A model generated the notes under the pieces. The model was not told where the DNA came from. It saw only the letters and a list, made by a program, of their open reading frames with translations, and did not search any database. Positions 58,596-64,000 of a stretch of 64,000 bases of DNA are shown here, piece by piece. Each line of letters opens with the position of its first letter. The first letter of the stretch is position 1. The DNA is from DASUAS01 sp963756895. GTDB lineage: Bacteria; Actinomycetota; Acidimicrobiia; IMCC26256; DASPTH01. Where the stretch lies: positions 70,974 to 134,973 of the forward strand of contig CAVWPI010000014.1 in the NCBI GenBank assembly GCA_963756895.1, in the 5' to 3' direction. The translations under genes were made by a program, and so were the position numbers.

Positions 58596-59635
58596 ACGGA
58601 CTGTCCCTCGCGCTCGAGATCGGTTGGGGCACCACGCTCGCGATCAAGACGATCGTGATCCTGGCCTTCGTGCCGCTCACCGCGCTGATCCTCGGGTACG
58701 TCTTCCTGCTCAAGATGATGAGCCACATGCAGAGCCGCCTCGGTCCCATGGACCCCGGTGGCTTCCACGGCTGGTTCCAGCTCGTGGGCGATGGCATCAA
58801 GTTCATCCAGAAGGAAGACATCACCCCAGCGCAGGCCGACAAGCGCGTGTTCGCAATCGCGCCCGCGGTCGTGGTGATCTCCACCTTCCTCGTGTTCCTG
58901 GTGATCCCGGCCGGCCCCGACATCGTGGTCAAGAACCTCGACGTCGGCGTGTTCTACGCGCTGGCGGTGTCGAGCCTGTCGGTGATCGGCGTGTTGATGG
59001 CCGGGTGGGCCAGCGCCAACAAGTTCTCGCTGCTCGGCGCGCTGCGCGCCGCGGCGCAGCTCATCGCCTACGAGCTGCCGCTCCTCCTCGCGGTCGTCGG
59101 CGTGGTGATCCAGGCCGGCACGATGAACCTGCAGGGCATCGTCGCCTTCCAGAGCACCGGCTCGATCTTCGGCTGGGACGGCATCGGCTTCCCGCTGATC
59201 TTCACGCAGTTCATCGGCTTCTTCCTCTTCCTGATCGCCTCGCAGGCCGAGCTCACCCAGACCCCGTTCGACATGCCCGTGGCCGAGAGCGAGCTCGTCG
59301 CCGGGTACATGGTCGAGTACACCGGTTTCCGCTTCCTCTTCTTCTTCATCGGCGAGTTCGGCACCGCGTTCGCGTTCTCGGCCATCGCCGCCACCCTCTA
59401 CCTCGGCGGCTGGGCGCTCCCCGCGTCGTGGGGCATCGATCCGGGGGTCATGCGCTTCCTCGGTCCGCTGGTGCTCTTCGCCAAGATCATGGCCGTCGCT
59501 TTCATCATGTTCTGGGTGCGCTTCACCTATCCGCGCCTCCGTGAGGACCAGCTCCAGGCCCTGGCGTGGAAGTTCCTCATCCCCATCGGCCTCCTCAACA
59601 TCCTGTTGACCGGCGTCTTCAAGGTCGCGATCTGA
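58592..59635 (+). CDS. complex I subunit H, second operon
   Basis: 347 residues, eight or more helices. MQSRLGPMDPGGFHGWFQLV, GDGIKFIQKEDITPAQ and QTPFDMPVAESELVAGYMVE are the NuoH blocks. Amino acids near the first loop differ from the paralog (LGPMDPGG for VGPDRAGP). A TGATG overlap couples it to the I gene. No frame slip. Confidence 0.94.
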   Translation: MNGLSLALEIGWGTTLAIKTIVILAFVPLTALILGYVFLLKMMSHMQSRLGPMDPGGFHGWFQLVGDGIKFIQKEDITPAQADKRVFAIAPAVVVISTFLVFLVIPAGPDIVVKNLDVGVFYALAVSSLSVIGVLMAGWASANKFSLLGALRAAAQLIAYELPLLLAVVGVVIQAGTMNLQGIVAFQSTGSIFGWDGIGFPLIFTQFIGFFLFLIASQAELTQTPFDMPVAESELVAGYMVEYTGFRFLFFFIGEFGTAFAFSAIAATLYLGGWALPASWGIDPGVMRFLGPLVLFAKIMAVAFIMFWVRFTYPRLREDQLQALAWKFLIPIGLLNILLTGVFKVAI

Positions 59636-60114
59636 TGAAGAAGCCCAAGCTCCCCGGCCTCATCGGCGGCCTCGGCATCACGTTCAAGACGATGCTGAAG
59701 CCGGCCGTCACCGTGCAGTACCCGCACGAGCGGGAGGACCCGCCCACACGGGCGCGAGGTGTCATCGCGCTCAAGGAGGAGAACTGCACGGTCTGCATGC
59801 TGTGCGCGCGCTCCTGCCCCGACTGGTGCATCTACATCGAGGGCCACAAGGAGAAGCGTCCGCCGCGTCGTGAAGGCGGACGCGACCGCACGGTGAGCGT
59901 GCTCGATCGCTTCGACATCGACTACGCGCTCTGCATGTACTGCGGGATCTGCGTCGAGGTGTGCCCGTTCGACGCGCTCTTCTGGAGCCCCGACTACGAG
60001 TACTCCGAGTCGAACATTGCCAAGCTGCTGCACGACAAGCGCAAGCTCGGCGAGTGGATGGAGACGGTCCCCGAGCCCGAGCCGCTCGAGATCGGCGCCG
60101 AGGTCAAGAAGTAG
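59635..60114 (+). CDS. complex I subunit I, second operon
   Basis: 159 residues. CTVCMLCARSCPDWC and CMYCGICVEVCPFDA are two complete CX2CX2CX3C sets. The N-terminus starts MKKPKLPGLIGGLGITFKTM. With no NuoEFG, this subunit is the outermost electron-carrying part of the second enzyme, so its surface should dock the donor. Its stop overlaps the J gene. Confidence 0.94.
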   Translation: MKKPKLPGLIGGLGITFKTMLKPAVTVQYPHEREDPPTRARGVIALKEENCTVCMLCARSCPDWCIYIEGHKEKRPPRREGGRDRTVSVLDRFDIDYALCMYCGICVEVCPFDALFWSPDYEYSESNIAKLLHDKRKLGEWMETVPEPEPLEIGAEVKK

Positions 60115-60618
60115 TGGTCGCGCAGAACATCGCGTTCTGGATCCTCGCGGATCGCGATGGCCGGTGCGGCCATCGGGGTCGTGCGTTCGCAGAACGTCGT
60201 GCACGCCGCGCTCTACCTGGTGGTGGTGCTCGCGGGCGCCGCCGCGCAGTTCATCCTGCTCGCGGCCGAGTTCGTCGCCTGGGTCCAGGTGCTCATCTAC
60301 ATCGGCGCCATCGTCATCCTGTTCCTCTTCGGCATCATGCTCACCCGCGCGCCGATGCGCCCCGAGGGGAGCATGGACAACAGCCAGCGGCTGGCGGCCG
60401 CGGTGGTGAGCCTGTTCCTCTTCGGTGTGGTCACCGCGCTGTTCGTCGACGCGTACGGCGGCAAGGAGATCAAGCTCTCCGACGACCTCGTGCTCATCGG
60501 CCGCTCCAGCAACATCGCGTCCAGCATCTTCCGCGACTACCTGGTGCCCTTCGAGGTGGTCTCGATGCTCCTCCTCGCCGCGCTGGTGGGCGCCGTCGTG
60601 ATCGCGCGGAGGGACTGA
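60114..60618 (+). CDS. complex I subunit J, second operon, one frame slip
   Basis: About 168 residues. It begins VAQNIAFWILA, and after a net +1 slip at about 60150-60158 continues MAGAAIGVVRSQNVVHAALY, LVVVLAGAAAQF and AWVQVLIYIGAIVILFLFGI with the pi-bulge helix. GTG overlaps the I stop. Shorter than the first operon's J. Confidence 0.9.
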
Positions 60619-60623
60619 GCCCG

Positions 60624-60923
60624 ATGGCGCTGAACAACTTCCTCATCCTGAGCGCGTTCCTGTTCTGCACCGGCATCTACGGCGTGCTGGCCCGCAAGAA
60701 CGCGGTGCTCGTGCTCATGAGCATCGAGCTCATGCTCAACGCGGTCAACATCAACCTCGTCGCGTACTCCGCCTTCCACCGGGCCGTCTCCGGCCAGGTG
60801 TTCGCCCTGTTCCTCATCACGATCGCGGCGGCAGAAGTCGGGATCGGCCTGGCCATCGTGTTGCTGATCTACCGCAACGCGCACAGTGTCGATCTCGACG
60901 ACGCCGACCAGTTGAAGGGCTGA
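60624..60923 (+). CDS. complex I subunit K, second operon
   Basis: 99 residues, three helices. IELMLNAVNINLVAYSAFHR carries the conserved glutamate, and ITIAAAEVGIGLAIVLLIYR the second. ATG 60624 follows GGAGGG by about 11 bases. Confidence 0.95.
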   Translation: MALNNFLILSAFLFCTGIYGVLARKNAVLVLMSIELMLNAVNINLVAYSAFHRAVSGQVFALFLITIAAAEVGIGLAIVLLIYRNAHSVDLDDADQLKG

Positions 60924-60930
60924 TCTCGAC

Positions 60931-63006
60931 GTGCTGAATTACGGCTGGATCATCCCTGCGGTCCCCGCGGTCTCCTTCTTCCTGATCCTGCTCTTCGGGA
61001 AGAAGATGCCGAAGAAGGGCTCCGAGATCGGGATCTTCGCGGTCGGTGCGTCGTTCGTCCTCTCGTGCGTGGCGGTGTACCAGTGGATCGACCGCGTCGA
61101 GAGCGCCACCGGTGGTCACGAGAGCGGACTCCGGGCGCTCGGCCGGGGTGTGTTCGGCGCCGAGGGTGGCGGGCACGGCGAGGCCGTGGTCACGCCCGTG
61201 GTGCACCACTTCACCTGGTGGCAGAGCGGCGGCATCGAGTTCGGCGTGGGCATCCGCATGGACGGCCTCGCGGTGATGATGCTCTTCGTCGTCACCCTGA
61301 TCTCGCTGCTGGTGCACGTCTACAGCCTGGCGTACCTCAAGGACGACGTCCGCTACACGCACTACTACGCGATGCTCAGCCTGTTCACCGCGGCGATGCT
61401 CACGCTCGTCGTCGCCGACAACACGCTGCAGCTGCTGCTCGGGTGGGAGGGCGTCGGCCTCTGCTCGTTCGCGCTGATCGGTCACTGGTGGGAAGAGGGC
61501 GCCAACAGCCGCGCCGCGCTCAAGGCGTTCCTGACCACGCGCACCGGCGACATCGGCCTGATGATCGGCATCATCATCCTGTTCTTCGCCGTCGGCAGCT
61601 TCGACATCGGCCGGAGCAACGCGTACACGCTCAGCCCCGGCGCCGACCACGGCATGCTCCTCGCCGCGGCGGCGTGCCTGTTCATCGGCATCATCGGCAA
61701 AAGCGGTCAGTTCCCGCTCCACACCTGGTTGCCCGACGCCATGGCCGGTCCCACCCCGGTGTCGGCGCTCATCCACGCCGCCACCATGGTCGTCGCCGGT
61801 GTGTATCTCGGTGCCCGGCTCTACCCGGTGTTCTTCAACGGGTTCTCGATCGCCGCCGGTGGCGTCAACTTCATGGTGCTGATCGGTGGCATCACGATCA
61901 TCATCGGCGCGGTGCTCGCGTTCGTGCAGGACGACATCAAGAAGGTCCTCGCGTACTCCACCATCTCGCAACTGGGCTACATGGTGATGGCGCTCGGCGC
62001 CGGCGCCTGGGTGGCCGCGGTCTTCCACCTCTTCACGCACGCGTTCTTCAAGGCGCTGCTCTTCCTGGGCGCGGGATCGGTGAGCCACTCCGGTTCGCAC
62101 CACTCCTTCGACATGAAGAAGGACATGGGCGGCCTGCGCAAGTACATGCCGATCACGTTCTGGACGTTCATGGTGGGCACGCTCGCGCTCGCGGGCATCT
62201 TCCCGTTCGCCGGCTTCTGGTCGAAGGACGAGATCCTCCTCACCGCCGGTCGCTCGAACTACGACGTGTTCCTGGTGATCGGGCTCGTGGGGGCGTTCCT
62301 GACCGCGGCCTACATGACGCGCTGTGTGTACCTCACGTTCTTCGGCGAGTACCGGGGTCACGGGCAGCCGCACGAGTCGCCGAAGGTGATCACGGTGCCG
62401 CTGATCATCCTCGCGGTGTTCGCGGTCCTGGCCGGCTTCCTCAACGCCGCCGCCATCCACGTGGAGAAGTTCGCCGAGTGGGTCGAGCCCCGGGTGTCGT
62501 TTCCGGAGCTCGTGCACCCCGAGTTCGACTACCCGATGGCGATCATCTCGCTGTCGGTCGCGGCGCTGGGCATCGGCATCGCCGCCTACTTCTGGTTCAA
62601 GCGTGAGGAGCTGGGCGCGCTCAAGGGCCTCACCCAGCGCAACAAGCTCGCGCACGCCGGGTACACGTTCCTCGAGAACAAGTACTACCTCGACGTCCTG
62701 TACGAGAACGTCATCGTGGCGTCGATCAAGGGCGCCATGGCCAACGCGGCGTACTGGGTCAACCAGCACGTGATCGACGGGGTCGTCAACGGCGCCGGGC
62801 GCGGTGCCCGGATCGTCGGCAAGTTCACCTACGAGAAGCTGGACCAGAAGGGCGTCGACGGTGCGGTCAACGGCGTGGCCGAGATCACCGGCGAGAGCGG
62901 CGGCCTCCTGCGCTACCTGCAATCCGGTAGCGTCCAGCGGTACGCGTTGTTGTTGTTCGGTGCAGTGGGGCTCCTGAGCCTCTTCCTGCTACTCGCCAAT
63001 TCCTGA
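60931..63006 (+). CDS. complex I subunit L, second operon
   Basis: 691 residues from GTG 60931. LGWEGVGLCSFALIGHWWEE, KSGQFPLHTWLPDAMAGPTP and VSALIHAATMVVAGVYLGAR mark the channel. The first extracytoplasmic loop is long and His/Gly-rich (VFGAEGGGHGEAVV). The C-terminal lateral helix and last helix are present. Confidence 0.95.
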   Translation: MLNYGWIIPAVPAVSFFLILLFGKKMPKKGSEIGIFAVGASFVLSCVAVYQWIDRVESATGGHESGLRALGRGVFGAEGGGHGEAVVTPVVHHFTWWQSGGIEFGVGIRMDGLAVMMLFVVTLISLLVHVYSLAYLKDDVRYTHYYAMLSLFTAAMLTLVVADNTLQLLLGWEGVGLCSFALIGHWWEEGANSRAALKAFLTTRTGDIGLMIGIIILFFAVGSFDIGRSNAYTLSPGADHGMLLAAAACLFIGIIGKSGQFPLHTWLPDAMAGPTPVSALIHAATMVVAGVYLGARLYPVFFNGFSIAAGGVNFMVLIGGITIIIGAVLAFVQDDIKKVLAYSTISQLGYMVMALGAGAWVAAVFHLFTHAFFKALLFLGAGSVSHSGSHHSFDMKKDMGGLRKYMPITFWTFMVGTLALAGIFPFAGFWSKDEILLTAGRSNYDVFLVIGLVGAFLTAAYMTRCVYLTFFGEYRGHGQPHESPKVITVPLIILAVFAVLAGFLNAAAIHVEKFAEWVEPRVSFPELVHPEFDYPMAIISLSVAALGIGIAAYFWFKREELGALKGLTQRNKLAHAGYTFLENKYYLDVLYENVIVASIKGAMANAAYWVNQHVIDGVVNGAGRGARIVGKFTYEKLDQKGVDGAVNGVAEITGESGGLLRYLQSGSVQRYALLLFGAVGLLSLFLLLANS

Positions 63007-63025
63007 TCCGAGGGGAATCGTTCCA

Positions 63026-64000
63026 ATGGACTGGTTCGACAACTGGGCCCTGACGCTGGCGGTGTTCATCCCCATCGTCGGCATGGTGATCGTGCTGTTG
63101 ATCCCGAAGGCCGAGGAGAACCTCATCAAGGTGGTCGCGCTGCTGGCCACGTTGCTGACCGGCGCGGTCGGCATCGGGATCCTCGCGCAGTTCAACCTCG
63201 ACGACGGCGGTCTCCAGTTCCAGGCCAACGAGAAGTGGATCGACGTGATCCACAGCCGCTACCACGTCGGCATCGACGGCATCTCGTTGCCGCTCGTGCT
63301 GCTCACGATGCTGGTCACGATCTGCTGCATCGTCTACTCGTGGAACCACTTCCCCGAGCCGCACAACCCGAAGGCGTTCCTCGCGCTGATCCTGCTGCTC
63401 GAGACGGGCATGATCGGCACGTTCGTCGCCCAGGACCTGATCCTCTTCTTCATCTTCTTCGAGGTCGTCCTGCTCCCGATGTTCTTCATGATCGGCGTGT
63501 GGGGCGGTCCCAACCGCGAGTACACGTCGATCAAGTTCTTCCTGTTCACGTTGTTCGGCTCGGCGCTCATGCTGCTGAGCTTCCTGGCGCTGTTCTTCCT
63601 CTCGAAGGTCCAGACCTTCGACATGGTCACGCTCAGTCGCCTGCACGGCGACGGCATCGTGCACGGCACGCAGCTGCTCGTGTTCGGCGGCATGTTCCTC
63701 GGCTTCACGATCAAGGTGCCGATGTTCCCGTTCCACACCTGGTTGCCCGATGCCCACACCGAGGCGCCGACGGTCGGCTCGGTGCTGCTGGCCGCGATCA
63801 TGCTGAAGCTCGGCACCTACGGGTTCATCCGCATCGCGCTCCCGATGCTGCCGAGCGCGGCCCAGTCGTGGGCCCCGTGGATCGGCTTGCTCGCCGTCGT
63901 CGGCATCATCTACGGCGCGCTCTGTTGCCTCGCGCAACGAGACATGAAGCGCCTCATCGCGTTCTCGTCGGTCGCGCACATGGGCTTCGTGATGCTCGGC
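63026..64000 (+). CDS. complex I subunit M, second operon, 3' part outside the window
   Basis: First 325 residues from ATG 63026 (GAGGGG upstream). LFFIFFEVVLLPMFFMIGVW, TIKVPMFPFHTWLPDAHTEA and YGALCCLAQRDMKRLIAFSS are the M-type blocks. The gene and probably an N gene continue past 64000. Confidence 0.95.
   Translation, partial: MDWFDNWALTLAVFIPIVGMVIVLLIPKAEENLIKVVALLATLLTGAVGIGILAQFNLDDGGLQFQANEKWIDVIHSRYHVGIDGISLPLVLLTMLVTICCIVYSWNHFPEPHNPKAFLALILLLETGMIGTFVAQDLILFFIFFEVVLLPMFFMIGVWGGPNREYTSIKFFLFTLFGSALMLLSFLALFFLSKVQTFDMVTLSRLHGDGIVHGTQLLVFGGMFLGFTIKVPMFPFHTWLPDAHTEAPTVGSVLLAAIMLKLGTYGFIRIALPMLPSAAQSWAPWIGLLAVVGIIYGALCCLAQRDMKRLIAFSSVAHMGFVMLG

Noticed and set aside
39119..63006. The second complex I set as a recent tandem duplication
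   Set aside because: Subunit lengths, loop sequences (for example YEAGSDP versus YECGIVP) and gene content differ strongly.

Overview
The window is a very GC-rich bacterial chromosome segment with tight gene packing, frequent GTG and TTG starts, and many 4-base ATGA or GTGA stop/start overlaps. The mycothiol gene mshA next to a YbjN-like gene, an RsiG-like protein, a fused CobA-HemD and a split b6-type cytochrome b point to Actinomycetota. The content best fits a lineage such as Acidimicrobiia rather than Streptomyces or Mycobacterium; this placement is an inference. No rRNA, tRNA, phage, insertion sequence or CRISPR array is visible.

Layout. 0-3.4 kb (minus): HIT protein, bioA, bioF and the start of bioD. 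3.4-6 kb: a zinc/manganese-type ABC importer (ATPase and permease) diverging from a cation efflux protein across a Fur-family-like box. 6-11.5 kb: an ECF sigma factor and a membrane protein on minus, diverging from anti-sigma factor, CopC-CopD fusion, DsbB-like and thioredoxin-like genes on plus. 11.5-15.4 kb: Fur-family regulator, SirB1-like, LON-domain, DksA-like and MoaD/ThiS-like genes, and a geranylgeranyl-reductase-family flavoprotein. 15.6-21.6 kb: an eight-gene cytochrome bc operon with a built-in dicluster ferredoxin and extra membrane proteins. 21.7-29 kb (minus): rex, siroheme dehydrogenase and hemA-hemC-cobA/hemD-hemB-hemL. 29-38 kb: a Rex-site-linked membrane protein, a strongly folded candidate RNA leader before a PEP-mutase-family gene, a rhomboid-like gene, SAM hydroxide adenosyltransferase, excisionase-type HTH, proC, mshA, an RsiG-like c-di-GMP-type protein and an M23 peptidase. 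38.4-64 kb: sodA, a complete 14-gene complex I operon nuoA-N, a patatin on the opposite strand, then a second complex I operon (A B C D H I J K L M, running off the window) that lacks nuoE, nuoF and nuoG.

How it fits together. The window carries heme synthesis, the NADH-sensing Rex repressor, a b6-type bc complex and two complex I enzymes, so much of the aerobic electron-transport machinery is co-located. The second complex I has no NADH-oxidising module, and the bc operon contains a ferredoxin. A ferredoxin-linked route into the quinone pool is therefore a reasonable hypothesis, but it is not shown by the sequence.

Sequence quality. Fourteen otherwise intact genes carry about 19 single-base frame slips (bioA, bioF x3, cation efflux, thioredoxin-like x3, reductase, hemC x2, rhomboid, proC, mshA, sodA, nuoC, nuoD, nuoH, second nuoJ). 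They hit conserved core genes and homology continues on both sides, so assembly or read errors are the likeliest cause. The affected genes are annotated here at full length.
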